Positions 33,495 through 45,330 of a DNA stretch of 64,000 nt are shown here, in pieces; within the stretch, counting starts at the first letter, position 1; the number at the start of each line of letters is the position of its first letter. The stretch is from NCBI GenBank assembly GCA_021234155.1, contig JAJEKV010000014.1, positions 9,689,563-9,753,562 of the forward strand, written 5' to 3'. The notes beneath the pieces are model-generated. The model was given only the letters and a program-made list of their open reading frames with translations. It was not told the DNA's origin and did not search any database. A program made the position numbers and the translations under genes. This stretch comes from Isoetes taiwanensis (Eukaryota > Streptophyta > Lycopodiopsida > Isoetales > Isoetaceae).

Positions 33495-36430
33495 TGTAAT
33501 AGATAGAATAGAGTTTTTATCGTCCACAGAGACCAATCGGCCTATGGGACTCAAAAAAGGGGCGCAGCAAATATATTACTGTCTAGGTTAAAAAAACCCC
33601 TGCCCCGAAGGGCTTTAGGGGGAAAAATCGTGGCAGGAATAAGAGTGTTGTCAAACTATACATGCATCTATCACGAGGAGAAAGAAATATGTACACATAT
33701 CAGGCGAGTGCCTGATGACAGCTGATCTCGGCTATCCATGACCTCTTGAAGGTATGATCCCGAGGCTGTGCTCAATATCTCATGCAAGGGCTGGCAGGCC
33801 GGACCAGCTCAGCTGTCCGAATGTCATTATATGTCGGACAGCTTTGAACAGTGTGGCATTCGTCCTCCACAGCTCCAACTTGGCAGGCTGACAAAGCCTC
33901 TCTTTACACGGCTCCCCAATCCATCTCCCCATCTCAATCCTGAGATGATGTGCACCTGTGCGAATAAAGGCAATGGATCTGCTCTTTTTTCATGGGTAAA
34001 TGGGTGCGCAGGTAGCATTGCGGGCCTGCTCCAGCATGGGGTTAATGTGGCATTGGTAATGTGTCGTCTTGACCTATTCAAGGGTGCTGGCATCCATAGC
34101 TTGCTGCGGAAGCATGTATCAAGATAATGTCTGAGGCTGTGGCGGTCTGCCACCATTTGCACTCGGATGCACCTGTGCTCCTCCATATTCCATCTGGCCA
34201 GCCATTGAACTCTCTTTTTCACCAGCAGGCCTTTAGGCGTTGAGGGCCCATTGCCATGATGTAAGCGAGGTTAGGGAGGCAAGTAGCGTCCATACTGACC
34301 ACCTTCTGGAAGTAGATGATGTGTCTGTCAAGGCCCCCCCTCTAAAGAGGCAAGAAGCCTGTCTTCTGCAACAGTATCTGATATAGAACTGTGGACTTTA
34401 CCCACAGGTCCCATGCCAAGAAAGCTTTTTGCGCTTGCTCTAAGTCATTCCAGGTGGCGAGGGAAACCACCGGCCCCAGACCTCGACCTCATACAAAAGC
34501 ACAGGTTCCACTAGTACCTTGAATAGATGCGACTGGTGGGCTCAATTATATAGCTCCACCTTGTGGCTGTTGTTCTGCATTGCATAGAGTGCCTTTCAAC
34601 CTGTTGCGGCTCGTAACCGGATGAAATTGTCCTAGTTCATGGCAGACGAGAACTCCACCCCCAAATATTTGTAAGTGGACATCACTTCGGTAGTTTGGCC
34701 ACGATAAGTGGGGGTTGGGATCTTGGTTGGCATGTAGACGATATGAGGACCATCTTGGTCTTGGCCAAGTTGACACGCATGTCAGTCGCCTGGCAAAATG
34801 TGTCTAGGGCATCAAGATGGCGTTACGTGTCTGCCTGAGTGTGAGCTAGGCGGTCCATATCATCAGCATAAATCAGTTGCCTGGTGGTTTGTTGTAGAAA
34901 TTGAGCTCCATTGGCTCCATTGTCAGCAAGCCATCTCTAACTGATCAATGTACAGGCCGAACAGTGTGGGAGAGAGAGTGCATCCCTGGCGGACCCCGAT
35001 GTTGCTCTCGAATGGTTGGCCCGCTGGTTGCAACCAGCCTGAGCATGTCTCATATAATCTGTACACCACGTTCTGTAGTTCTGCAGGGACCTCCAGTTGT
35101 TGCAATCTTATCCACAGCTTTTCCCGAGGCACCATGTCAAAAGCCTTGGCGAAGTCTATGAAGCAGCAATACAGATCTTGTCGACGGTTCTTGTTGTCTT
35201 CAACTAGAGTCCGCAGCGTGAAGATGTGATCAATGGCTGAATGCCTCGACCTGAATCCTGCGTACGTAAGTGGTCGTACTTCTATCGCATCTGCCCATCT
35301 TGTCAATTGCTGCTCGAGGATCCCAGCAAGGAGCTTTGCAAACACTGAACTGATCATGATGGTCCGGTAATTGGCCGGGCAGCGTAGGTCTCATGCCTTT
35401 GTAGATTGAACCAACCCTACTAGTAGTCCACTGCAGGGAGAAACCTTCCTGCAATTGCCCTGTTGAATATGGCGGTTAGTACCGGTGCCATGGATGGTCC
35501 TGCCCACTTGAGTAACTCCGTCTGCATGCCGTCGAGCTCTAGCGCTTTTCCATTGGCTAGATGCTACAGCCCCTGCGCTACCTCTGCCTCTGTGATTTCC
35601 AGCACCGGGCTCTGCTGTGGGGGTAATATTGCATGTGCACCCTCAGGATTGTAGAGCTGCTGTATTGCCTCCACTGCTCGGGGGTGATGTTTCTCATGGG
35701 TGCCAGTGGCCTCCTGAGCACTCTTCGCCAGAAGGTCTTGGGAAGACGTTTCAGAAGGAAGAATATTCGTGTTGATGGGCCGCACTGTACCTAGCCTTTC
35801 TAGCCTTAAGAAAAGTGCAGTATTGTTTGACCTCATCGGGGCATAGAGCGGGGTCTGTGACTTGGCGGAGCCAGCTTGCGTTCCTTGCACTCAACATCAA
35901 ACCACTAGTTATGCGGGAAGGTCATGGCTCCCGAGGTTTGCTAGGGGTGGCTTCTCCCAAAACAACTTTTTGCAACAACCCAGAGGACGTCAATAAGCCT
36001 GCCCGCCTATTTCTTCACTGTGGAATGCTTGTCAGATCCTCTGTTAGCATCCGGGAGTAAGTATCAGCGTGCTCATAGTCCAATCAGAGCTGGGGCATAT
36101 GAGGATGTGTTGTACAGATGGTTGGAGCACCCTGCCAAGTCAGCTACAAGTAGAGTGGTAGATGGTCTGAGTCCACCTCCTCATCCCTAACATCTGTTCC
36201 CAATCAGAAGTGCTTGACGACATGCATGTATGTATGCCTTGCTCGGCCACCAATACATAGTCCACCACACTGGACCCGCCTCCCTGGTTCTCCTGCCTCC
36301 AAGTGTGCTAGCGAGAGGATGACCACTGTATTAGTCCATTCCAAATCACCAGGTCAAAGATATTGCAAAGTAACAAGATCTGCCCCCCATAGCACGAGAC
36401 CTGAATGTCACCTGATGCCCCTAGCCAAGC
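33495..36430 (-). mobile_element. LINE retrotransposon, 5'-truncated and decayed
   Basis: Read leftwards: the C-terminal part of an AP endonuclease (36520-36210; LCNIFDLVIWNGLIQW, SSVVDYVLVAEQ); a linker (35890-35564; AIQQLYNPEGAHAILPPQQS, VLEITEAEVAQGL); RT (35450-34750; ISSVFAKLLAGILEQQLTRW, YAGFRSRHSAIDHIFTLR, DLYCCFIDFAKAFDMVPREK, GVRQGCTLSPTLFGLYIDQL, LIYADD near 34870); and a C-terminal region to about 33700. The 3' end near 33495 has a GATAGAATAGA-type tail rather than poly(A). The layout and wording match the LINE at 41145-45330. Stops and frameshifts separate the blocks. Its 3' end lies about 250 bp upstream of the TH1 gene ATG, inside that gene's likely promoter. Confidence 0.85.
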
Positions 36431-37870
36431 TCCTTCTGCTAATACTATTTCGTAAACAACATTGGAGCTTTTTTCGTCCCAATTTTTGCTTTTTGTCCTT
36501 CCATGAAACTTACATCTTGGCAAAGCTTAAACGACGCCACTCGCTTAATATATATTTAATAAAATTTAAACTAAAAAATAATAAGTGTTAAAACACTTTT
36601 AAAACTCAGCTGTCCACAAAAAGTGGGTTATATTTTAAATCAATATTTCTACTGTTCAGAAAACATTTGAGTTCACAGTCACGTTCTTATCATGGTAAAA
36701 ACATTCAAAGAAATTTCACAATAGGTAGAAATATCAAAAGAGATTCAGATCTTCGAGTTCTTGCAGTTTTGCGGCACAGCTGTTAAACCAGTAGCATTAG
36801 CAACAGATACAATCATACATTAGTTTAGAGTAGCCCCAACAAAAGACTGCCCTCCTAAGTTATTTATATTGATAACACTCCAAAGATATTCTGGATGCGC
36901 ATTAGAAACTGCATTCCAGAAACTGTCATTGTCCTCCTCGTAAGCAGTAGGAACTTAATTTCCAGCAATCTCACTGGAGACATTATGTAAAGCTAGTGTA
37001 CTAACTATAGGAGATTTATCTACTGTAACACTGGAAAAAAAGAAAAAAGAAAAAAGAAAACTAACTTAATAACAATTGAGACAAACAAACAAATAATTCA
37101 CAAAATATTTACCTTCAATTGTAGCTATATTTTCTTTTTCCTCAATACCAATAAGTACAGAACTTTTCTTTGCTTTATCACCTAGCATTAAGTATCATGT
37201 ATTAACGGAAAAACAGAAGAACAATTAAAAAATACAAATAACGTACCGGAATCTGCGGTCTGTTTGGTTAGATCAATCGACTATAAAACCTTTGAATGAC
37301 ACACCAAGAGACTTCTTCTCTTGCTTCTTTCTTTGTTTCTTCTTTCAAAACTTCCTCATACATTCCCAAAATACCATTCTCATGGTATGGACAAGCATTG
37401 ATGCTCATTACTGCATTTACTTGAACATCTTATGATCAATCATACCCACAAAACATATTAATCAGTAGAAAATGTATATAAAAACATAAATATAATTAAA
37501 AGACAACTTACTTTTGATATGATTCCGTGCTTCTGTGCCCTATAACGAGTTTTCCAACTTGTGAAGATACACTAGCAAGCAACATTCGTGTAAAAGCAAA
37601 GACTCTGCTATTTTTTTTGCAAATCTTTGCATCTAAGAATTTCCCCATTGCCTTCAACCAAGAAGTTAGTTAATTAATCCCAAACCTAGTCTTTGAATAC
37701 CATGCCTGAAAGATAGATAGATAGATAGATCAGAAACAATCAGAAAGAAACAAAAGGAAAACAAAGGAGGGGGGAGGGGGACTTATGTTTCTTGGTCTAT
37801 CGATCAACTGCATAAAGAATGGACGAGAGTCTCCAGATTCTTTCTGAGGTAATTGGCGAACATATTGCTT
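36431..37870. other. unassigned AT-rich sequence
   Basis: No gene recognised. A GATA microsatellite (five units) lies at about 37710-37731, followed by a G-rich run (37767-37780). Confidence 0.5.
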
Positions 37871-39294
37871 TTATGTCATAAGCAAATCTTCCTCATGGCT
37901 CCATATAGAAGGTCTGAAGTGGCTGTTATCAAACTTAGTACAAGTTGTGCCCCAGTTCTTACTAGTCTTCTCACTATATAGGAGAAACTCAGATGATCCA
38001 TCAATTTCAACAATAAAATCAACATCCATCATGGCATAAATCTTTTGTGCACCTCTAATAGCAAATTTAGAACACAAATAGAAGCACAATCTATTCTGGC
38101 AAGATTATGAGTAATCTCATAGTCATAATCCCATCGATCCGAGCCATCAGATCAAAATTCTAGAATGGGGCGAGCATGCATGTCTTGCATGCATGCATGC
38201 GGCGCATGCCTTCTCTGGTTGGAAGATCGCTATATTAGGCGAGGTTCTTCATCAACGTCTCATCGGTGCTTCCTCCTCTCTCTCAGCAGTACCTTATTCT
38301 CTTTTCTATGAAACCATGCAGGGGAGGGGCTTCTCCCTGCTTGGATTGACCAATTTGGCGTTTCTTTCATGCTGTGGCATGTCCTTTCTCGGCCTTGCCT
38401 CTTCTTTAGCCATAATCCTTTGACCTTCGTCCTCGATCTCGTTTGATAAGGAAGTTCTCTTCTATTCGGGAGGTTTTTGTTGTTTTCATGCGAGCCCCAT
38501 TCTAGAATCCCATCGATCCGAGCCATCGGATCGAAATTCTAGAATGGGGCGAGCATGCATGTCTTGCATGCATGCATGCGGCGCATGCCTTCTCTGGTTG
38601 GGAGATCGCTATATTAGGCGAGGTTCTTCATCGTCTCATCGGCGCTTCCTCTTCTCTCTCGGCAGTACCTTATTCTCTTTTCTTTAAACCCACCCTTCCC
38701 CCCTTCTTTGTTTAATGTATTTGTCACCTGGCACGTGTGACTAGCCCCTCTATTTGAAGAGGTTTTTGTTTTATTGTCGCGTGGCACGCGTGATCAGCCC
38801 CTCCACTTTGGGAGGTTTATTTTGTCACATTTTTTCTAGTGTTGGTGATGTGCAGGTACAGGTTGGCGAGCGGCAGCAGCTTCGACTTCTCCATTTGTGG
38901 GTTTTGGGAGCGAATTCTCAGCCTTACATTTGTCCAAGCCCCTTGCCGAAGGCTTATCACTAGGGTTTTTCCTCGAAAACCCGGGCGGGGTTTTTTAATC
39001 CCGGTGATCGGGAGGTTTTTGTTGTTTTCATGCGAGCCCCATTCTAGAATCACTCAACAAGTCATGTTCAGTTCTAAAAGCTAAAACATAAACTTTCTTG
39101 GCCTTAGTGGCAACTTCTGTTAATCCAGACCTACCAGCAGCACTTATGAAAGCAAGTTTAGAAGTAGTAAAAACTGGATCATACAAAATATTAAAAGCAG
39201 GAGCCCTTTGTCCAGATTTAGCAATATCAGACTTACCATCTTGCCAACAGCCTTGAACAGACAATTCAAGTTGCCTGCAAACAACAAAAAACAA
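37871..39294 (-). pseudogene. unknown coding sequence split by an insertion
   Basis: Two minus-strand open segments lie on either side of the inverted-repeat block at 38131-39051. The upstream piece (39294-39052) reads LELSVQGCWQDGKSDIAKSG, APAFNILYDPVFTTSKLAFI and KKVYVLAFRTEHDLLSD. The downstream piece (38130-37871) reads YDYEITHNLAR, then in another frame LCFYLCSKFAIRGAQKIYAM, MDVDFIVEIDGSSEFLLYSE. If the block is ignored, the frame crosses the junction without a stop (LLSD|YDYE), which supports an insertion into a coding sequence. I do not recognise the protein; a decayed transposase or a lineage-specific gene are both possible. A splice acceptor or frameshift lies near 38105. Confidence 0.45.
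38131..39051. mobile_element. two tandem inverted-repeat elements sharing ends
   Basis: Unit 1 is 38131-38507 and unit 2 is 38508-39051. Both begin CCCATCGATCCGAGCCATC, continue ATTCTAGAATGGGGCGAGCATG and end CATGCGAGCCCCATTCTAGA. The start and end are inverted copies (ATTCTAGAATGGGGC / GCCCCATTCTAGAAT). The first 180 bp and last 45 bp are shared; the middles differ. CATGCATGCATGCGGCGCATGCC adds further internal palindromes. No protein is encoded. The pattern fits non-autonomous TIR transposons inserted side by side, or a tandem duplication with one middle replaced. Confidence 0.65.
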
Positions 39295-39331
39295 GTAGAA
39301 TATCTCTTATATATATACAATTATATAAGCA

Positions 39332-39434
39332 CCCCCCTTGTTCCAGTATTTTGAGGTGTCACTATGTGAGCCGTCCAAATCTGAGATCGACGGTCCATGC
39401 GGCGACACCTCAAAGTATTGGAACATCAAGGGGG
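39332..39434. mobile_element. 103-bp hairpin MITE
   Basis: CCCCCTTGTTCCAGTATTTT with GAGGTGTC at the left is mirrored by GACACCTC and AAAGTATTGGAACATCAAGG plus GGG at the right. The arms are about 28 bp and the loop is about 45 bp. Short GCA or AGC repeats flank it as possible target duplications. Confidence 0.7.
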
Positions 39435-40447
39435 CAGCTTAAGCCAAATTGATTTGGACCGTCAAATGTGTCGCATCAATGGCCCAGATCTAGCCACGCA
39501 TATTTTAGTGCAATCAATGCCACTTGATGAGGTGGCATCAATAATAAATGACCCATTGTTTTAATGAGGTGGCAACAATATTTAATGACCCATTAGTTAT
39601 GTGGCATAGAGCCTTGAAGAAGACTAGAGGGAGAAAAAAAAAAAATGAAGTTTGAAAAAAATCGATTTAATTTGGTTGGACTATTGTTTCTTTGGGATTT
39701 TAGTGGGATTCTACTACCATCGCCAAGGCACCCAAGGTTAAGTGGAGCCGTGGCAGAGGTAGAAACTGAAGCGTAGAACTGCTCCAGGTGGATTTGAGGA
39801 GCAACATTTGGGTAGTCAGCATTCCAGCTCCAGATTTGTGTCGAATGTACTCCTGGTTCTTTTTATTGCAGACTTCAAAGACGACAATGCCGGCAATGCA
39901 AATTGCAAGATTTTTCTTGCCGCCGGCTGCCGCTATGCTACCCAACGACTGTCTTTTATAGCAGCATGCCAAAGTGTGTGGTAGCTATCCCCAGTCCAAT
40001 ATTTGTCAGGTGGGCGCCTCTTCTTTATTTCTCTAGCTTCTGCTTTTCACAAGGATTGGCATTTCTGGAATGGTTTCTAACGATTTTCGACAGCATCCAT
40101 GACTATTCATTAGGTTAGACCATTTGTAAGGTTCACAATTCAATTTTGGCATTAAGGCATTTTGATTTCGAGCACCAGGACATTTCGATTTGTGGCAACA
40201 GAGAATTTGAGCAACCCACAAGGTCTATGCTTGAAACGAGTTTGCTTTCGATTTTGCTGGCAGTTTGATTGGCTCTGTTAGATTGCAGAACATGCCTAGA
40301 TTGCTGGCAGTTTGATTGGTTCTACATCAATCACGCAATTCTGTCTTGCTAACATGTGTTTTGTGTATGATAATATCAACAACGTAGGTTGTAGTGACGA
40401 AATTTGCGGAGAAAATTGGAAACAAACCACGATGCCGCTTGATATTT
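39435..40447. other. unassigned sequence with a short tandem repeat
   Basis: ATGAGGTGGCA(T/A)CAATA followed by (A)TAATGACCCATT occurs twice at 39517-39605. No gene seen in the rest. Confidence 0.5.
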
Positions 40448-40556
40448 TTAACATAACTATCAATATTAGAGATGCATCTGAGTGTCTCCCAGGGGCCATC
40501 AACATAACTATCAACATTAGAGATGCATCACGGGACCATCTCCCAGGGGCTGCGCG
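40448..40556 (+). repeat. 54-bp tandem duplication
   Basis: CATAACTATCAATATTAGAG continuing ATGCATC...CTCCCAGGGGCC occurs twice in direct succession with small changes. The frame stays open through both. Confidence 0.7.
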
Positions 40557-40570
40557 CAAGAAGCAGCTTC

Positions 40571-41122
40571 TCATTAGGGTTTTTTTGAGATTAAAAAAGG
40601 GCCTTCAAAAAATGCCAACTAAGCCAAATGAAGATAAATGAACTACCAATCAGAAATCAGAGCCTGACGGGTCCAGTCAGCAAAACTGTTACAACTAACT
40701 CACTGGATCACATTTTCTAGCATAACTGTTGATATAAAAGTCCAAATGAGCTCTCGTTTAGTGCAATAGATAGATCTCATTGAGATCTTTCCAATCTTAG
40801 GTGCTTTGCACATATTTTAACCACTTATGATTGTCAAAACTCTAAAAAATATGGTTTTTACCATTTTTTACTATCCTATGGGGCTAAAAGATATGCAAAC
40901 CACCCAAGGTTGGAAAGATCTCAATGAGATCTATCTATTGCACCAAACAAGAGCTCATTTGGACTTTTCTATTAACACTTATGCTAGAAAATGTGATCCA
41001 GTGAGTTAGTTATAACTGTTTTGCTGACTGGATTACCAGTTCTATTTTTTGATTGGTAGTTCATATAGCTTAGTCAGCAATTCTTAGAAGGCCCTTTTAT
41101 GATCTCAAAAAATCCCTAATGA
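40571..41122. mobile_element. 552-bp foldback element with long arms
   Basis: The ends are TCATTAGGGTTTTTTTGAGA (40571) and the inverse of TCATTAGGGATTTTTTGAGA (ending at 41122). Inversion continues inwards: AGTCAGCAAAACTGTT/AACTGTTTTGCTGACT, then TAACTCACTGGATCACATTT and its inverse AAATGTGATCCAGTGAGTTA, and AAAGATCTCAATGAGATC. Each arm is roughly 230 bp and the centre about 70 bp. There is no coding capacity. It fits a long-armed MITE or an inverted duplication; its transcript would form a long duplex. Confidence 0.8.
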
Positions 41123-41144
41123 ATAGAAGGAGCGAATTTCCTTT

Positions 41145-41750
41145 GTGGAAGTTCGGCTCGGGGATTATGATTGCAGGGGAGCCCAAAAGGCTCATGACCA
41201 GATAAGAGGGGAGATACAAGCAACAACGCAGCTAGTCACGGAGATGGGGCACCACTTGGATAAGGTCCACCAGCAGTGGATGGAAGAGATGGCGCAAGCA
41301 CGGGCTGACATGAAGGGGTTGCTGCAGCAGATTGTACAAGTCACAAGCATGGCTGGTCGGATAGATGCTAAGGAAAAGGATGTGGAAGCGGTGCGGGGGA
41401 CGCTCCAATTCCTTGATGAAGCAAAGGCAGACAGGCAGGAGATGTCAGGAAGATGCTCACATATAGAGAACCATATGGCCCACTTACAGCAAGAGATGCA
41501 GGACCTCCGAATGGAGGTGCAACGAGTCCGGAGTGCACCACAGTCGTCTGCACCAGCACCCCCATGCCGCAGGCCGAGATGGCTCGAGGAATCAGCGGGT
41601 GCCGTGTGGAGCAAGACATCCGTGCACCGCCTCAACCTTATTGTCGCGGAATTGCCGAGGAGCAAGGCGAGGATTTGCCGTAAGCTTACCACCCCGGTAC
41701 TTGCAAAGCTCCAATTACGATTTGGCTATCAAGAGTCCAATCGGGCCTGA
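41145..41750 (+). pseudogene. LINE ORF1-like coiled-coil segment
   Basis: 201 residues beginning MEVRLGDYDCRGAQKAHDQI. Residues 10-135 are rich in E, Q, K and A with heptad spacing (HHLDKVHQQWMEEMAQARAD, HIENHMAHLQQEMQDLRMEV), predicting a coiled coil. A proline-rich stretch follows (PQSSAPAPPCRRPRW). It lies directly 5' of the endonuclease and RT blocks on the same strand, the place of the RNA-binding ORF1 protein in LINEs. No zinc knuckle is visible. The ATG choice is uncertain because the 5' end abuts the foldback element at 41122. It may equally be the N-terminal part of a single LINE polyprotein. Confidence 0.55.
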
Positions 41751-42219
41751 GGACCCAACATGAAACCCTCTGGCTAGTTAAGTTTGCGCCTTGGATTGGG
41801 AGGCAAAATCTTTGTTGTTGCACCGCACCGCCGCTTGAAAGGTACGCCCATATACCCGATCTGGATCTCACGCCATCGCAACAACGGGAAAGAAGCCAAG
41901 AGTTGGTCAAGATAAGAGAGATTCACAAAATTTGGAGGGGCTGCTGGTTTGGTTAATGGCAAGATGAAGGTATATGTGCCTCCTCGCCGACATGATTCTG
42001 AGGCAAAGACTCCCACCCAACAAATGGCCGTCCGCAGGGCGAGCGGTCGGGGGCATCGAGCCGAGGCGAGGCGGGGAGAGGGCGGTTGAGGCCTTCCACA
42101 ACCTGCAAAGACATCCATCGTGGTCCCATGAACAGGCTGCCCAAGTTATTCCAACCACAAAGGCATCCTCGTGAATGCGATGGGTCCACAAAATACATTC
42201 AAAGATAGGGAAAGTGTCT

Positions 42220-43000
42220 TCGCATTGTTTCACGGAATTGTAGGGGCTTCCCGTGTGGCGTAAGGGCGAAGGGCTTGAATGGGATCGCGACAGACATGGA
42301 CATCGCCTTCTGCGCAGGAGACATGGGAGTATGAAGGGCATCGATTGCCGGACATTCGAGGATATCGGCATTTCTCACTTGCTAATGGCGCCATGGCGCA
42401 CGCGAATACCGGTGGAGTGGCTTGCTACTTTAGGGACGCCTTAGCATGCAAGATCACACTTCAGAAGTCTGATGCATTTAACCGCTACATGTGGGTAACG
42501 GTATTAGAGCCTGGTCATGTCCCATTGTTTCTCTACATTCCCCATGCAGGCTCTAAGTTCTACCAGGTACATGATGCAGACACAGATGTCAAGATGCCGT
42601 ATAGGGAATTGTATGATGACATAGACTGCTATAGACAGCAGGGACAGGTGTTTTTGCTAGGAGATTTCAATGCTCGTACGACGCAGTTGCAGTCGGTGAC
42701 CTGATCCGCTTTGGCTTGAGACAGCCGCTATTCAGCATACACGGCACTCCCAGGATATGGTGGCTAGACCATTTGGCAGGCAGCTGGTCCAGCTCTGCCA
42801 GGTTTTTGACATGGTAATTTGTAATGGTATGCAGCGATGGCCACACGCAGGGGGTGTTACTTGCAGGAGTGATAGGCAGGATGGGGGAGCTAGTGTGTTG
42901 GATTACCTTCTCGCTCCGGTAGCAGCACTTGACATGGTTACACACTTCTCCATTGGCACAAGCACAGGGGATGAGGAGGCTTTGTCAGATCACTAGATTC
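42220..43000 (+). pseudogene. LINE AP-endonuclease domain, frameshifted
   Basis: About 42380-42704 gives GGVACYFRDALACKITLQKS, MWVTVLEPGHVPLFLYIPHA and the catalytic-type block QVFLLGDFNART. After a frame change, 42757-42996 gives FGRQLVQLCQVFDMVICNGM, ASVLDYLLAPVAALDMVTHF and ends in SDH. The GDFNART and SDH motifs are those of the EEP endonuclease that nicks target DNA in LINE retrotransposition. The N-terminal NVRG...ETW part is poorly preserved before 42300. At least two frame breaks are present. Confidence 0.8.
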
Positions 43001-43009
43001 ACTACCCGC

Positions 43010-45330
43010 TTTATGTCACGCTGAATTGGGAGCACTCAATAGTGGAGACACCGAAAAGGGGGCGTGGAGGATTACCATACATCCCACGCTATCAGAAGCA
43101 GGGACAGTATGAATCTGTGTTGGTGCGCGAGTTACAAGGGTTTGATAGCTTCTACACACTGCAAGACAGGTGTGCATGGCTGGTGAGAGCACTGCTTGCA
43201 GCTGCTGGTGCTTCCTTTGCAGTGAAGGGCCCTCCAAAGAGGGACACCGCACATTTTCCTGAGAACCCGTGGTTTGATGCTGATTGCAAGGCTCTAAAGA
43301 GCCAGCTACGCTTGGTCATAGATCCACAATTGCGGCCACAGGCCCTGCAAGACTATAAGCTCTTCCTAAAAGCCAAGAAGGGGAGATACATGGCAGAAAC
43401 CCAGGAGCGCCTGCTTGACATGCTCATGGCAAAGCCAAAAGCTTTTTGGCGTAAGGTGTTATACCAGAAGCGCCAGATGGCTGGTAATGTGTGTGGAGCA
43501 ATGGATGCACCGCTTGCAGGAGTTATATGACCCCCCAGGAGCTAATGCCAGGGTCCCGGATCAGGTAGGAGAGGTCCTGCAGCTCACGCGGGGGGGATGT
43601 CCAGCCAGGTCTCGTGCATCCGGCGAATGGCAAGGCAAAGGATTTACGGGGCTGCAGGCCGAAAGCCGTTGAAATGGGGTGGCCCATCCGTGGTAGGGCC
43701 TCCTCGGCGGTGATCATTAACAAGGCTCGACGGCGAGGGGGCTCCCCGAGAGTGGATGGTTAGTAAGGTTGTTCCCGCTCATAAAGCCGGTAATATCTGG
43801 ATGAGCCGTGAATTACCGGATGATTATGGTAAGCTCATTTGTTTGCAAAGCTCCCGGCGCAGTGGTGGAGGAAGAAAACTCACTAAGTGGGCCGAGGAGG
43901 CGGGGTGCGCAATTGGCGGGCAGGCTTTCGCCCGGCTCACTCCACGACCCGACCATATCTTCACTTTGAGAGTGTTGATGGAGGCAAGCCGGAATGCGCG
44001 ACAGGACTTGTATTGCTGCTTTGTAGATTTTAAGACTGCATATGATACCGTCCCCAAAGACATGCTATGGCAGAGGTTGCAAGAATTGCGAGTTCCACAG
44101 GAGTTGCAGAATGTGGTGCACAAGCTTTATAATGGGATTTATGCTGCACTGCCTTATGAAGATCGGCGGGTAGCTAGCACTATGGGAGTTAAGCAGGGTT
44201 GCCCGCTGTCTCCAACACTTTTGGGTTGTACATTGATAGCTTGGAGGCGGGGATGCAAAGCACCATGGGGGAGCCGGGTGCAATTATCGATCGACCTCGT
44301 GAGCCGATTACTATATGCGGATGATGTAGGTTTGCTAGCCCACACGGCCAGCAGTATGCAGCAGCATTTGGATGCCCTCAGTGGGTTCTGTGGGGCAATG
44401 GGAATGACAGTGAACTTGCACAAAACTAAGCTTCTCGCGATCCTGTCCTCGCAACACCCTATCCCGGAGTTATATTACGAGGGGGCGGGGAAGTGGATAT
44501 GGTGCGAGCTTCAAGTATCCGGGAATTGATTTCACTACTAACATGTTGTGGGATGAGTGTGTGGAGAGGAGAGCCGGTCACGGTTGGAAGGCTCTATATG
44601 CGAAGGCAAAACGCCGTGTTGCGGATAGATATATCCGTGGATCGGGCGAGGAGAGCACACCTGTTTAGGGCTTTGGTCGAGCCGGTGCTGCTATATGGGG
44701 TGGAGATTTGGGGCCCAGCAGTTAGCAAAAACACAAGGGATAGGTTGGAAAGGGTGCAGAAAGCTTTCTTAACATATAGCTTAGGAGTGAAGGACACCGT
44801 ACCGTATCAGATTTTGTTGTATGAGACGGGGTTCGCCTTTACTGACGATTCGCTATCTTGCGCATCTTACCATAAGGTGGATGGGATGGATGAGCATCGC
44901 TTGCCTCCACAGGCCGTGTTGTTAACGCAGGGCCCCCAACGGCTGAAGAGGGTATGGCACGAGCACTGTAAGGGATGGTTTAGGAGGTGGTCTATGGATT
45001 ACCAACAGATGGTGGCACTGGCAGATTTTGATGCACAGAATGGGCAATTGGATGCGGGCTATGCTGCCACTCTATGGGATGCCTCTACTCTTGCAAAGCC
45101 CAAGACAGAGCACTATCACGCTCAGATTAATCCCGGCCTTGAGCATGGACCCCATCGGTACTTGAAAGTACACATCTCTGTGAAGAAACGGAGAGCTATT
45201 GCTGCCATAAGGACGGGATCCCATTACCTCAGAATTGAAACAGGTCGTTGGGGGGTGAATGGCGGGCACGGGATCCCCAGGGAGGAGAGGATATGTCAGT
45301 GTTGTGAGATGCACGTGATACAAGAAAACA
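43010..45330 (+). pseudogene. LINE reverse transcriptase and C-terminal domain
   Basis: A linker (43042-43530; PWFDADCKALKSQLRLVIDP) is followed by RT at 43756-44529: RPDHIFTLRVLMEASRNARQ, DLYCCFVDFKTAYDTVPKDM, GVKQGCPLSPTLLG, and LLYADDVGLLAHTASSMQQH with the catalytic ADD. A frameshift near 44500 shifts into 44493-45320: KKRRAIAAIRTGSHYLRIET, GRWG and EERICQCCEMHV, the C-terminal Cys/His-containing tail of this LINE family. Homology stops at about 45325 without a tail, so the 3' end is lost. The copy resembles the LINE at 33495-36430 block for block. At least four frame breaks make it inactive. Confidence 0.87.

Noticed and set aside
41192-41692. 166-residue minus-strand frame
   Set aside because: Antisense shadow of the LINE coiled-coil segment, Cys/Ser-rich without motifs.
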